In this document: positions 22,416 through 34,866 of the stretch, in pieces | Position numbering within the stretch: the stretch's first letter is position 1 | Layout: each line of letters starts with the position of its first letter | NCBI RefSeq assembly: GCF_022201045.2 | Contig: NC_068558.1 | Coordinates: 46,031,001-46,095,000 of the forward strand | From: Citrus sinensis | Lineage: Eukaryota > Streptophyta > Magnoliopsida > Sapindales > Rutaceae | Length of the DNA stretch: 64,000 nt | Direction: 5' to 3' | Notes under the pieces: model-generated | What the model was told of the DNA's origin: nothing | Database searches by the model: none | Seen by the model: only the letters and a program-made list of their open reading frames with translations | Made by a program: the position numbers and the translations under genes

Positions 22416-24979
22416 TATATCTTGTGAAATATATAGATATTAAGCATGTTATTGCGTAACCTATTTATTTTATGTGTCGGGTTAGGGTCTCAATATTTTG
22501 TCACGATTATTAAATAGGTCATGTTTGGGTCAACTTAAATTTAACACGACACGAACATGACCTAACAACCCGTTTTAGTAGGTCTAGTAAAAACTATCAA
22601 CAAAATAACCAGAGAGGTAACACATAGATTAGACCATAGAGAAAGCACAAAAATGCATGGACCTGTATTTAAGACACATACCAGTTTCTTTAGGGGAGGC
22701 TTTACTCTTCCTTCCACGGAATGCACAAGAACAAATAATAAGCACAGATATGATGGCAGTGATCAGTAGGCCAGTACCAATACCAAATATAAGAATCAAA
22801 TTTGAATGTTTCCCTTTATTTGAGGTACTGGATGACGAAGAAGGGGATGCTCGATGTGTTGGTGCTTTCATAGGTGGTGAACTAGCAAGAGGAGCTGCAA
22901 AACCAGATGAAAAGCTTTACCGTGGTTCATCAATATAAGTAAAACAAGATTAACATAAATAAAAATCCACCTATAATTTACAAGTAACACAGAGAGAGTT
23001 ATCAGCGAAATAATAATAATAATTCATCAAATACAAGTGTCCGTCAGCACATTACAAAAAGTCTTGCAATATCAACCATGCTTCTTCCTGATGAATGATC
23101 AGAGTGAAATCTTACCCTGAGATGGAGCAGGAGGCTCAAACCAGGTAAAATTAAGGAGCTTGTAGTCACCCACTAATGTAGAGTCGAAATGAACCTTATG
23201 TGTGGTAAGAGAAAAATTTATTGCAGAAGCATCACTGGCAGAAAAACTGATTCCCGTATGTGGAGTAATGTCCATTGATATGTTTAATTGTGACAAGCTA
23301 AGTACATAAAAGTTGATCAGCTCAATTTGAGAAACTCGCAAACCAAGCTGCGATGCTAATTCTTCTAGAAAAAGATTCCAATTTGGGTTTTGTGATACAT
23401 TTAAAAGTACAAGGTCGAGCTTTATAGGATACACACAGTGACAACCATGACTTGCTCGTTTCAACACTGTGTCAGGTTTGCAACAATCTGGCAAAATAAG
23501 ATAAGAACACCAGTGTGAACAAATAATTTGCCATCATTTTTGGTTAGCATATATAATATTGAAACAGAAGGCCAGTGGATCAGCAAGCCTTTCGCTAAAA
23601 CAATAACAGACAGACAAAAAAGTGATGAAACAATTGCTTAGAATACATCTTACCGGAAGAGTCGGGAGATAGAGGTGGCTCAGCTAAACCAGAAGGAACT
23701 GTACCAGTGCTGAACTGTGCTGGTGAAATATTTGCCAAGCCAGCACTGGGAGGCTCTAAGGCACTCCTCTTCATTAATGGTTTGGACAAACTTGAACTAG
23801 TAGGAGGTTGCCTAGAAGTAATGTGGGGGCCACAGAAAGGAGGATGAGCGGGAGCACCATGAGGCAACAAATGTTTTCTTCGTGATCTACGAAACAGTGG
23901 CAGATTGGCTGGCAGGGGCAGATCAGGAATAGCTGGGGCAACCAAAGGTGCTTGAGATGGAGATACGGATGTTTCCTTGAGTAGATTGTCAGCTAAATTG
24001 GCATCAGTGAAGATAACAATGCTACATAAAATGAACAAAATTTCTGGCAACAAATATTGGGCCTTTTTCAATAATCCTGCAATCAATATTTGGAAAATAT
24101 TCAATTGACCAACACAAATAGAATTTCGCGAAAATAGAGCAACATTAATCAGACTTTTTATATTATCAAGAACATGTTACAATAATTAAACAAACACAGT
24201 TCAAGTCCAGGTATGCATGCATACGTCTTTTAACCCAACAAGAGTGAACCATCACATTAATTGTTTTGCCACAAGTTTTCATGTGTGTGCATGTATCAGT
24301 TTACGGGGCCTAGAAAATGAAAAAAAAAAAAAGTATAAGAGCTTGCATTAATCATCTGAACTAAAATTAATTTGCTTTCTAAAATAATAGGGATGAAACA
24401 TGCTACCTGAAGTTTTAATTTCATTTATTCTACTGACATTTCTCTGCAAACAAACAAATTGAGAGACAATAGGTAATATAAACCTTAATTACTATCAAAA
24501 CTCAGTAGATCGACAGCCTCAACACACCTATGATTAAATATCAAAATAAAAACAGAACCAAGAAAGCAAGGTAAAAGATTCTAAAACTTCTGCGAGGAAG
24601 ACACTCAGACATACCCAGCAAATGCTCCGCAGCTCAAACAATTAAATCAAGAAATCCTAATTGCTGAGAAATTATTAGAAAGCGCAATAAGTTATGTTCC
24701 TAACTCTGAAATTCTACAAACTAAGAATTCAAAATTTTATATTCTAATAGTAACTACCATAATTTAGCAAACCTCAAATTCCAGTTTTTTTAGCTACCGA
24801 TTCTAATCACTTTTTTGTCTCCTGCAATTTCTTAGCTTCCAAACCAACATTACAAAACAGTGCAATAGCTCAATTTAGGCGAAATAACAAAATGGTAAAG
24901 CTCTTATAAAAAAAAAAAATGGTAAAACGTATGAAGATATAAGATTACCGGTGGTATCCGAAACTGTGAGCACCGACAT
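19557..24979 (-). CDS. Receptor-like serine/threonine kinase, ALE2/PERK-related (At4g02010 type)
   Basis: Single-pass membrane kinase. Eight exons give 726 residues: 24949-24979, 23654-24076, 23116-23487, 22682-22894, 20741-21112, 20339-20582, 20105-20252, 19557-19934. Hydrophobic segment near 18-35, then a Pro/Ser-rich linker; a Cys-containing ectodomain opens with [18 protein letters not shown]. The membrane helix is about 308-333 and the kinase domain about 383-660. Kinase motifs are intact: GEGGFG (389-394), Lys410 in VAIKR, HRD 508-510, DFG 528-530 and MGTFGYVAPE. The RD motif and all catalytic residues point to an active kinase. The tail ends [14 protein letters not shown]. The tiny first exon was chosen because its ATG joins exon 2 in phase. 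Intron 4 is 1.57 kb and repeat-filled. ALE2-related kinases act in epidermal patterning; the ligand of this one is unknown. Confidence 0.92.
21945..22600. repeat. Repeat insertion inside the kinase gene's fourth intron
   Basis: This segment is rich in AACACGAT, GGGTTCGGGTCA, GTCGGGTTAGGGTC and CACGACACGAAC motifs, partly inverted (CACGATTATTAAAT occurs near 22031 and 22501). Such arrays are typical of dispersed plant repeats of transposon origin. It contains the microsatellite at 22371-22410. No frame survives, and the family was not identified. Confidence 0.5.
22371..22410. repeat. (GC)5(AC)15 microsatellite
   Basis: Ten bases of alternating GC run directly into thirty bases of AC. The purine-pyrimidine alternation throughout could form Z-DNA. 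It lies within the fourth intron of the kinase gene, inside the repeat segment. Confidence 0.95.
24407..24443 (-). other. Possible 37-nt cassette (poison) exon in the kinase gene
   Basis: Within intron 1 of the kinase gene, a pyrimidine-rich acceptor (TTTGTTTGCAG) and a donor (CTTCAG/GTAGC) bracket 37 nt. Inclusion after exon 1 gives GAG AAA TGT CAG TAG, a stop within five codons, and 37 nt is not a multiple of three. It may be an alternative 5' leader exon, a poison exon, or an unused splice-site pair. Confidence 0.3.
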
Positions 24980-25079
24980 CACCGACGCCGTTGATTAACC
25001 CAAATGCTTTAGATCTGTGAGATTTCAAATAAATCAACGGCGAGATCAGACCACACCTAAATGCGCATAAGACACGAAG

Positions 25080-27420
25080 ACAAACGCGAGACTATAAGCA
25101 CAGCACGTCTCTAACAGCCACTGAAGGAGGATCGAAAGGCCGAGATTTCGCCTTTAAAATAACAACTTTGAGAAAATGACTCAACGCTAAAACTGCCATG
25201 ATTCACTCAGTTGAAATGAATCCTAGTTTTGAGTTTTGAAGATATTGAGCTAGGAGCTGAGCGAGAGAAATCAATTGAAGCGATATTGTTGGTTTTACTC
25301 TGGTTCATGTACTGGAGAAGCTTTTTGGTACAGTAGCAGTAGCCTTGGAGTCTCGGTTTTTGTTTTTGGAAAATATTTTTATTGTTTAATTTTGGTGTTT
25401 TAAAATTATTTTTATTTATATTTTGCTTTTCTTTACTTTTGATGTGAGCAGCGAAGAAGCGTACAGGCACAGGCTCTTTAATTATGGCAGCGTGCGCCGT
25501 TAACGGAAAAGAACAAATTAAATTAACGGCACCAACACCAAAAGGGAGAAAAAGTGGTCGCTGCTTCGGCAGTTCAGGTGCTTGCAGTGAGTGAGTAGAT
25601 ACGCTGAAGTGGTACCATGTATTTCTTCCGTGGACAGCCAAGAATCTAATATCTAGGCCGTCCGATGTTGCCGGCAGTAGAGCATATACTTTTCCTTAAA
25701 AAATATAAAAATAAATCGGATGATAGAAAAGAAAAGAAAAGAAAAGAAAGCAAATCTGCTAAATAAAGACGTTATCGCCTTGTCATGCCCCCAGTTGAGA
25801 CCACGTAATAATAATAACAATAATAGTGATACGATTTTGGCATGTTTTGATTGGGTAGATTTTATGGAAAAACATTTTTAAGTTTTGGATAAATCTTAAA
25901 ATAAATCACAGGCAATTACGAACGGGGATACACGGCCCCAGTCCCTTTCGTGTAATTTTAGATTTTATGTTTTATTTACTATTGCTTATAAAATACACAA
26001 ATTTATATATACACACGCGCGCGCGAATTCACGTGGCACGAGCCACGGCCATGAATCTCGTTGGAGATCGCCACCGAAGCAAAACTTTTAATTAATGACG
26101 TTTCGAAAATAAAGTAACGAGGCAGCATATTGGCAAAATATGGAAACAAGTTCCACATGTACGTGTAGATGGCGAGTGGGCAAGAGACGGAAAATGGTAG
26201 TTTGCTACACGACAACGATGTCAAATAGTCGCAATACCAACTGAGCAACAACCGATTTTCGAATCGGATTATATTGGGGGCCTCTACGCTACTGTCATTT
26301 TCCTGCGCTTCATTCGTCTTGGAGAATTTTCTGTTTTAAGTTTGGTCGTCTTCTAATAAATTAAAAAAAAAAAACCGAAAGAAGTTTGATCGTCTTCGTC
26401 TATGGTTATTACTGATATCACAGATGAAAACTTCACGTAATGGATCAACTTGATTAATTGAATCCATCCAGAAAAGTTAAAGAAATTTAAGATCCCTTTA
26501 AGTATTCTGATTTTATTTTGAATTTTATATATATATTGGTTAACGAAATAGAGAACTACTAAATATTGTAATCAACGAAACCATGAAATTAAAGCAACGT
26601 GTTCTATAAACAAGAGACGTGTCCCCCTTCTGTTATGTGTGAGATTTGGTTGTTCTCCCCCCAATCACATAACCATCAATCAATTCACAACACAAACATG
26701 CCAGTGAATTAACATTAAAAAGAAGAGCCATCCTCCAATCAAAAATTAAATGCAGCAAAAATCTTGATAAATTAATAATTTTGAAATTATAAAAAATATA
26801 TTAATTTATTAAATATTAATTAATCGATAAATTAATAAACTATTAATTCATGAAAATATTTTTATTTTAGAAATTATGATTACGTCTATAGTAATGATTT
26901 ATCTTGATCTAGTACTTATTATATATTTTTTAATAATAATTAGTTATCTTACATTGGTAATAATAAGATATTTTGTACATTTTTTATTTTTCCATGTCAG
27001 AGATAATAGTTCGACTATAAAATCTGTTTCACACAAAGAAATACTCAAAACAATATCACAATAAACAATTTATTGTTTTTAAATGATAATATTGACCAGA
27101 ATTTCTTTATGAATCATAAAAAGTTAGAGATGATATCAATTTCAAGAAGCAGTCAAACACTCAAAATATATTTTACCAAAATTATATAGACATATTATAT
27201 GCAGTTAGTTTTAAAATTAGGCAATTCTTAATTTATGTAGTTGATGGGACCTATAGGAAAATAATAATTTTTTTAAATTGTTATTTTATAAATTTATTGA
27301 ATTATTAATTAACCATCTCAATTCAGGTCTAACAAAATTTATTATTTAATTGTGCTTATTAATTTATTGAATATTAATTCATCGAAATTTTACTGTATGC
27401 TAGTCTCTTCAAATATATTT
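25080..27420. other. Promoter side of the kinase gene and intergenic DNA
   Basis: The first few hundred bases probably hold the kinase leader and promoter. An (AAAAG)n run lies at about 25726-25748, and a short ACACACGCGCGCGCG tract near 26012. The remainder is AT-rich. The open frames at 25207-25641 and 26003-26251 show no recognisable protein features and were not accepted. Confidence 0.5.
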
Positions 27421-27421
27421 A

Positions 27422-28008
27422 GGACCAATTTGGTAATGTTGTAATTTTTAAAATAATTATTGTTAGTTGTACTATACAAATACTCAGCTATGAATAGAAT
27501 AGTTAAATATTAGTTAAAATTTAATTTTAAGAGTATGTAAATTTTAAAAGTAATCGCATGTGTTTGGAAAATCTTAATGTTGAACTGCTATAAGAATATA
27601 AATGACTAAAATAGACATAATATTGAATAAAATTTAAAATTTATTTGCACATTTATAAACATATGTATATAATATTTTTAATTTTTTATATATAATATTT
27701 GATAGCTAAAATAAATTTTTTAATTTGTTAATTTTATTTTCTAGTCTCATTAGAATTGGTAATAATCATAATCTTTTTAAAATTAATAATTTTATTTCTT
27801 AATTGAATAAGGATAATTTTATATTTTTATAATATATTGAGGATATATATAGAATTGTAAATTTTGAAAAACTATTATTTCCTTACTTTTCAAAATTATT
27901 ATAGGATGAGTGAATTGTAAAAGGAGATTTTTAAAAAAAGTCTACTAAACACTAAAATTAACTTTAAAATTTTCAAAAACTCTTTTGAGCTTCTTAAAAC
28001 TAATCCGA
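27422..28008. mobile_element. MITE-like element, copy 1 of a two-copy family
   Basis: This matches 30405-30990 along its length: AATTTGGTAAT.TTGTAA.TTTTAAAATAATTATT at the left, TTAAAATTTAGTAATTTTATTTC-like blocks in the middle, and a Lys-codon-rich AT tail. The left end reads GGACCAATTTGG. There is no coding capacity. Confidence 0.55.
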
Positions 28009-28009
28009 C

Positions 28010-28378
28010 TTTTAATTATTTTATTATTACTCATGAATAATATGTTAAAGGAAAATAATTACTAGACACACGTCTCCATATCCTCTTGAATTTTATTTTA
28101 TTTTATTTTACTTATTTATTTGAAAAACCGGAGTGTTCTTACTTATGGCTAGCCAGTGTCGTGATTTACTTGATGCCAATATCGCACGTCCAAGTATGAT
28201 GTTTGTTTGTCAAGCACCATTGGTGTCAACTATCGTCAGTCGGATCATGTTACCGAGCACCTAAACTTTGTGTAAACTTAATGGCACCTCTATTGGCACC
28301 CACGACTTTTCAGCCCACAGCTGATTTTCGTTGGAATAAATAATTTGATCACGACACTGAACAACATTTCTGATATTA
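28010..28378. other. Intergenic, nothing recognised
   Basis: AT-rich stretch with a few TTTTA repeats near 28091-28112 and a more balanced 28140-28340 segment. No frame or repeat structure was identified. Confidence 0.4.
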
Positions 28379-28379
28379 G

Positions 28380-28870
28380 ATGTTATTTTGGAATCTTAGA
28401 ATTTTGCTATTTAGGGTCTTTTAATTTTTTATTTTATTTTAATTAGAGTCAATTATGGTTTGTATTTTAATCTTTTATTTCTATAATAATTGTGATATTA
28501 GGTTCTATTTTTAAGTTAACTAATGGAAGTGGATTAACCCTATTATAAATAGAAAGATTTTGTTGTTATCTTCGTAATTTTAATTTCAGCTTCAATTATT
28601 GTATAAAAACTCCTCTTTTGTAATTCTCTTTGAGTTATATATCAAAATTTCTTTAGAAGAGTCGTTTGGAATAACACATCATCTAATCATATATCAAAAT
28701 TTTTTTGGAAGAGTCGTTTGGATTAGCACATCATCTAATCTCACTTAACGTGTTATTAAAAATCTCATTGAATTGTTTAGATTAAAAAGAAATCTAATCA
28801 CACTTCGATTAGAGAGTAAGTTAATTGTGATGACGTGATCCGGTACTAAAATGACATTTAATGTTTTCTG
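28380..28870 (+). mobile_element. Possible solo LTR
   Basis: This begins TGTTATTTTGGAATC. It has a TATAAATAG box near 28544 in a promoter-like setting and, about 55 bp later, a poly(A)-region-like TATAAAAACTCC...TTGTAATTCTC block, an order resembling a copia-type LTR. A 52-bp segment (ATATCAAAATTT.TTT.GAAGAGTCGTTTGGA) is tandemly repeated at 28639-28742. No partner LTR was found in the window, and the ends are uncertain. Confidence 0.35.
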
Positions 28871-28908
28871 TACTATTAATTCTGCTTTGTATAAAAGAAT
28901 GTAAATTA

Positions 28909-29067
28909 TTTCACAACAAAAAGAAGTTTGACCCTATTGTATTGACATATTGGCAATGGAAAGTTGTCACAAAATATACTCCATAACTTCACAACAGATA
29001 GAAGTTTGACCTTATATGTGTTGACATATTAGCAACAGAAAGTTGTCACGAGATAAACTAAGACCTC
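28909..29067. repeat. 79-bp imperfect tandem repeat
   Basis: The unit TTCACAACA.A.AGAAGTTTGACC...GACATATT.GCAA..GAAAGTTGTCAC appears at about 28909 and again at 28988 with a few substitutions. The function is unknown. Confidence 0.7.
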
Positions 29068-29069
29068 AA

Positions 29070-30400
29070 GCCTTATTAATGAGAATTTTATTTTTTTAGT
29101 CATGTTGGATGCATATTTAAATTATCACCAGTGGACCCCGAGATTTTTGGTCAATTGGATTAAATTATACATCGTGGGGGAGGGGATGAGGAAGACAAGG
29201 CTAATGATTGCAGTGCAGTCATAAAATAGTAGCCACAATGGAAGATATGGTTGGATCATCTTCTTTCAGGGCGAGCTAATGCTTAGTGGGTATTTTGGTT
29301 TGACATCGATGCATAAACAAGAGTTAAAAAACACATACATTAGATATTACATCAATAATGAACTCGCTCTAAATAAAATATATTTACTCTTACTCTAATA
29401 AAACTGCCAAATTGCTTTTTTTTTTATAAGAACAATGATCATTTTTTTATCTTTTTTTTTTTCCTTACCTCTCATTTTTTAATAGGTGGTTAAAACTGAG
29501 TTTTGTATTTAGTTTTGACTTTATTTGTAATGAAACTAATTTTTTTACTAGATTATAAAGTTAACGTAAGACAAGAAAAAGATCCTAATTTTTTTAACAA
29601 AGCTGTTAACTCTCAATACGAAAGAGTGATTAGGCCCTAAAGGGTATTTTAATTATTTAGAAGAAATTTACTTCGAGACCTATTTTAGAAAAATAAAAAA
29701 ACTTTATTCTTACATAAAAGTTAAAGAAATTTCTTTTGAGTTAGGTTGGGTATAACCTGGTCCAGCCACCAAGTTGGTCCGTCCTAATAATTATGTTAAT
29801 AGTATAAAAATTCACACTCCCAATAAAACTTGTTAAAAGATTGCAACGAAGTTATAATATATACTATTTCTATTGCAACTTTGAGTCTGATTTTTGTAAT
29901 TTAAGGCCAAGATTTAATAATATGATTAAATTGTCAAAGATATTTTATTAAGGCCCAACTATGATTTCAAAGTCCTTAACCCTAAACTAAAACATATGCA
30001 TTAAAATGACAGTTAAAATGACAGTTAAAATGACAGCTAGCTAACCACATAATTGAAAATTAAAAACGAAAACATATGTATTAAATGAGTTAACCCTCCC
30101 TGTTCCTATCAATAAGGATACTTTTTTTTAGAAGAGTAATGATGCATTTATAAAATTGAGATAAAATATAATGGAGTCATTACCTTAATTAGTAACACTC
30201 TATTCAATTTTACCTATCACAAGTTTAATAAAATAGTTTTATAGAATGAATGATGCGTTATGTGCATATTATTTTTATTTTTTCATACAAATTTTATATT
30301 TTAATTTTTTAGGTATATAATTCCTCATTTTAGATTCTCCAATAGGAAACTCAAAATGTCCCATTAATTAAACAGCTGCTTGAGTGTCATTTTTATTTGT
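29070..30400. other. Gene-free AT-rich region
   Basis: No coding frame was found. A 12-bp unit (TTAAAATGACAG) is repeated three times at 30001-30036. Otherwise there are T-runs and low-complexity sequence only. Confidence 0.5.
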
Positions 30401-30404
30401 ATAA

Positions 30405-30600
30405 GAGCTAATTTGGTAATATTGTAACTTTTAAAATAATTATTATTAGCTGTGATGTATAAATAATCACCTATAAAAAGAATTAGCTAACTCCTCTCAG
30501 TTTTAAAAGTAAGTGTACTTGTTTAATAAATCTTACTCTTAAAGTACTAAAAGAATGGAAATGACTAAATTAGATATAATAATAAATAAAACTAATTTAT

Positions 30601-30643
<43 letters not shown>

Positions 30644-30990
30644 ATATTTTTTTATTATGTATATCCAATAATTGACAACTAAAATAGATATTTTACATTA
30701 TTAATTATATTTTTTTAGCTTGTTATCTCAATATAATTGGTAATAGTAATAATCTCTTTAAATTTAGTAATTTTATTTTCTAACTAGTAATGATAATTAT
30801 CAATTTTTATAATACATATGAAGATATATATGAAATTTATTATGTATAAAATTAATTTTCAAAATTGAAAAGCTATACGTCAGGTGATTTTGCCAAATTG
30901 ATTTCTAAAGAAATTTATCAAACACAAAAATTAATTTTTAGTTTTTTAAGATCAGTTTTGAGTTTTTCAAAAACAATCTCAAATGGGACC
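30405..30990. mobile_element. MITE-like element, copy 2 of a two-copy family
   Basis: Homologous to 27422-28008. The right end reads CAAATGGGACC, whose complement GGTCCCATTTG resembles the left terminus GGACCAATTTGG of copy 1, so the family has short inverted ends. It contains an (AC)n(AT)n microsatellite at 30601-30643 that copy 1 lacks. Confidence 0.55.
30601..30643. repeat. (AC)n(AT)n microsatellite
   Basis: A compound dinucleotide run, about 11 AC units followed by about 10 AT units, inside the second MITE copy. Confidence 0.9.
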
Positions 30991-30991
30991 T

Positions 30992-32220
30992 AAGCAAAGG
31001 CGAAGGTAAAGGTGAGCTAACCCGGGCTACTTTTTGAAAAAAAAAATTTATAAATTTATTTTATTAACATTTATAAAAAAATAAAAAAACAAATCTACTA
31101 TTTGATAATATTTTTCTTATTTACATTATATTTTTATAGTTTTATAATTAGATTTTTGCAGTTTTATGGTTAGATTTTTGTTTATATAGTGTGCTTAATT
31201 TCATTTGTATAAAACAAATTTTTTGAGAAGTAAATTTCATTTTTTTTTAAAATCTAGCCCACCCAAAAAAATGATGCTAGCTTCGCCACTAGACCTAAAT
31301 GTATAATAGTCACTCCCACCACTTCATCAACATCACCATCACCACCAGTCTACCACCACTAGTGCCTATCTTCTTTATTGTCAATCTATCACCTCCATCG
31401 ATATATGATAAGCTTCAATGTTGAGTTTCTTAAACTTTATAATTAAGTGGAGGGTTTGGTTGTTGTTGATAATATTGGTTTTGATATTATATGAGAATTT
31501 AACATTTTGTTTAATTCCAATTCAGGATTTGATTAGGAGTTAATATTTAATTCAAATTATGAATCAATTAAAAAATGAGAGAGACGTGAAAGATAAAAAG
31601 TTAAATTATTGAGAATTTGAGAGAGAAAAAAATATTTATTTTTTTCATTAAGAATAATTATTATGAAATAAATAATGTTAATTAAAAAGTGAGAGTTGAC
31701 AAAATAAATTAAGGGTCCAATGTCACCCCTGTTTAGTCTTTAGGTATTTGCACATGGAAATTTCTTTTACATGCAGCCCAAACAAACATTCTGCTCTTTG
31801 GGCTTTAATTGAAAAAAAGATTACTAGATGGGTTTGGGTACTCTAAAAGCTGGACCGCAGGCCTCTCATTCATTAGAGTGGACCTTTAATACCCCCATCG
31901 AATTTCTTATGAATCCCTTTTTTAAATTGAAGTTTTAAATATAAAAAAAATTCCTTTTCCTCTTAACCCTCCATTGTTCAGATTCCTCACATTTAAAACA
32001 AAATGAAATTTTCTCCTACACTCTTGCTCAAATACATGTATCCTCCATACAAATCAAATTTCTAGGTAATAAATCTTATAATGCTAATCATTGATTTGAA
32101 ATAAATATATTTTTATTTTAATTCAAAAATAAATTTTAAGTATGAGAAACCATTAATTTTTTAAAGTACAACAGAGAATAATGAATTTATAAAGATAGGA
32201 TAAGAATTAAAAATTATTTC
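30992..32220. other. Gene-free region upstream of RH24
   Basis: AT-rich sequence without coding signal. A CACCATCACCACCAG tract lies near 31333. No repeat partner was found within the window. Confidence 0.45.
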
Positions 32221-32222
32221 AA

Positions 32223-32364
32223 TAGAAATAATTTAATAGATGAAAATTAAGGAATCATTTGATTAGAATCATACATTTATCCTTAAGTATAATTAGAAAT
32301 AATTTAATAGATGAAAATTAAGGAATCATTTGATTAGAATCATACATTTATCCTTAAGTATAAT
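32223..32364. repeat. Exact 71-bp tandem duplication upstream of RH24
   Basis: Two consecutive copies of a 71-bp unit starting TAGAAATAATTTAATAG, at 32223-32293 and 32294-32364, with no mismatch seen. They lie 223 bp before the RH24 start codon, so they are inside or next to its promoter. Identity suggests a recent duplication. Confidence 0.9.
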
Positions 32365-32549
32365 TACATAAAGAAAGGGGTGTTTTGAGGATATCTAAGG
32401 GGTGTTAATAGCACCACTCTATTCATTATGGGGGGGCGAACAAAATCCCCATTATCTCTTTTTGAGTGCGCAATTTTAGCAGACCACAGAAAACCCTCAC
32501 TGGATATTTTGAAAATTACAATCACCAAAATCCCAAACTCAACAAGTAA

Positions 32550-32558
32550 TTAGGGTTT
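32550..32558 (-). promoter_or_regulatory. Telo-box in the RH24 leader
   Basis: TTAGGGTTT on the plus strand (AAACCCTAA on the minus strand), 28 bp before the RH24 ATG. Telo-boxes near the transcription start are common in plant genes for ribosome biogenesis and RNA processing. Confidence 0.6.
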
Positions 32559-32586
32559 TCAATTTTGCATCTAGTAATCACTAGAC

Positions 32587-34831
32587 ATGACGAAGAGAAA
32601 ATTTGGATTCGAAGGATTCAATATAAACCGCCAAACATCCTACAGTTTTGAGCAATCTCAAGCCCCGCAACGTCTCTACGTCCCTCCCTCAAGTCGCTAC
32701 AGCCACGACAATTATGAAGATACTGACCTTGACAATATCGATTACGAAGATAATGATGCCGCCAAGGCTGCTAACGACACTGGGAATGGTGCTGAAAAAG
32801 AAGAAATTGACCCTCTGGACGCCTTCATGGAAGGGATACACGAGGAGATGAGAGCCGCGCCGCCGCCGAAGCCCAAGGAAAAGTTAGAGAGATATAAAGA
32901 CGACGACGAGGAGGATCCGATGGAGAGTTTCTTGATGGCGAAGAAGGACGTAGGGCTTACTTTGGCGGCGGACGCGCTGCGTGCGGGGTATGATTCCGAT
33001 GAGGAGGTTTACGCTGCAGCAAAAGCCGTTGATGCGGGGATGTTGGATTATGATTCCGATGATAATCCGGTGGTAGTTGAGAAGAAGAAAATTGAGCCGA
33101 TTCCTGCACTGGATCATAGTTTGATTGATTACGAGCCCTTCAATAAGGACTTTTACCAAGACAGTGCGTCAATTTCAGGTATTTTCTTCGGTTAAGGTTT
33201 CAATCTTTGGGCGTTCTATAAACACGCTGGCGATGATGCTTATCTTCTTTGCCGCTCATTCGTTCACTGTGCTGATTTCATTTATTCTTTATTTTCAATT
33301 ACTTTAATATTTGAAGAAGCTAGTGTCGACTTTTTGATTTCTGGTGAATATATCTTTAATGGGATGTAATTTCAATTCTATAGCTGAATGCTGTGAAGCT
33401 GATCATAGCCTAGAGTAATTTCTACCGAACTTTCTTTATTTTTCATTTTTATTTATTTTATTTTTTATGGTAAAGCTGTGTGAATCCAATGCATAAGTTG
33501 GAGAACTCAGAATTTATACTATTTTCACAGGCACTAATTTATGCACTATTATGAGCGACTACAAGGTTATAGAGTAAAATAGCATGCAAATTCAAGTGAT
33601 CTCTATAGTATTGGATTAAAATTATAGTGCCTTAATATTGCTTATCTATCCTTGTGTTCTGATCTAATTCTAAATTCCTTAATTTTCCTCTCTAGGCATG
33701 AGCGAGCAAGATGTTATGGAATATAAGAAGAGCCTGGCTATTCGAGTCTCTGGTTTTGATGTCCCAAGACCAGTTAAGACATTTGAAGACTGTGGTTTTT
33801 CAACACAACTAATGCATGCTATATCAAAGCAAGGGTATGAAAAGCCCACATCAATACAGTGCCAAGCGTTACCAATCATCCTCTCTGGTAGAGACATAAT
33901 TGGTATAGCAAAAACTGGATCTGGTAAAACTGCTGCTTTTGTGCTTCCCATGATTGTCCATATAATGGATCAGCCTGAGCTTCAGAAGGAGGAGGGCCCA
34001 ATTGGTGTGATATGTGCACCTACTAGGGAGTTAGCACACCAAATATACTTGGAGACTAAGAAATTTGCAAAATCACATGGGATACGTGTCTCTGCTGTCT
34101 ATGGTGGAATGTCCAAACTTGATCAGTTCAAAGAACTCAAGGCAGGATGTGAGATAGTCATTGCCACACCTGGGAGACTGATAGATATGCTAAAGATGAA
34201 GGCTCTAACAATGTCGAGAGTGACTTATTTGGTGCTTGATGAGGCTGATCGTATGTTTGACCTTGGATTTGAGCCACAGATAAGGTCCATAGTTGGTCAA
34301 ATAAGGCCAGACCGCCAGACATTGCTCTTTTCGGCAACAATGCCTCGCAAAGTCGAAAAGTTAGCTAGGGAAATTCTTTCTGATCCTGTAAGAGTTACTG
34401 TTGGGGAGGTAGGAATGGCTAACGAGGATATAACTCAGGTTGTTCATGTTATTCCTTCCGACGCAGAGAAGTTGCCTTGGCTTCTTGAAAAGCTACCTGG
34501 AATGATTGACGATGGTGATGTTTTAGTTTTTGCTTCCAAAAAAACCACTGTGGATGAGATTGAATCTCAGTTGGCTCAGAAGGGGTTTAAGGCAGCAGCT
34601 CTTCACGGTGATAAAGATCAGGCATCTAGGATGGAAATTTTGCAAAAATTCAAATCTGGGGTCTACCATGTGCTTATTGCAACTGATGTTGCTGCTCGTG
34701 GTCTTGACATCAAGTCGATTAAGTCTGTGGTAAATTTTGACATTGCGCGAGATATGGACATGCATGTTCATCGTATTGGTAGGACAGGTCGTGCTGGTGA
34801 CAAAGATGGGACTGCTTATACTCTTGTAACT

Positions 34832-34866
<35 letters not shown>

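Noticed and set aside
22217-22447. 76-codon minus-strand frame with VCVCVCVC
   Set aside because: Translation of the AC microsatellite in a kinase intron.
25207-25641. 144-codon minus-strand frame upstream of the kinase gene
   Set aside because: No domain, signal peptide or codon bias, and rich in Asn/Lys from AT-rich DNA; it more likely covers promoter and leader.
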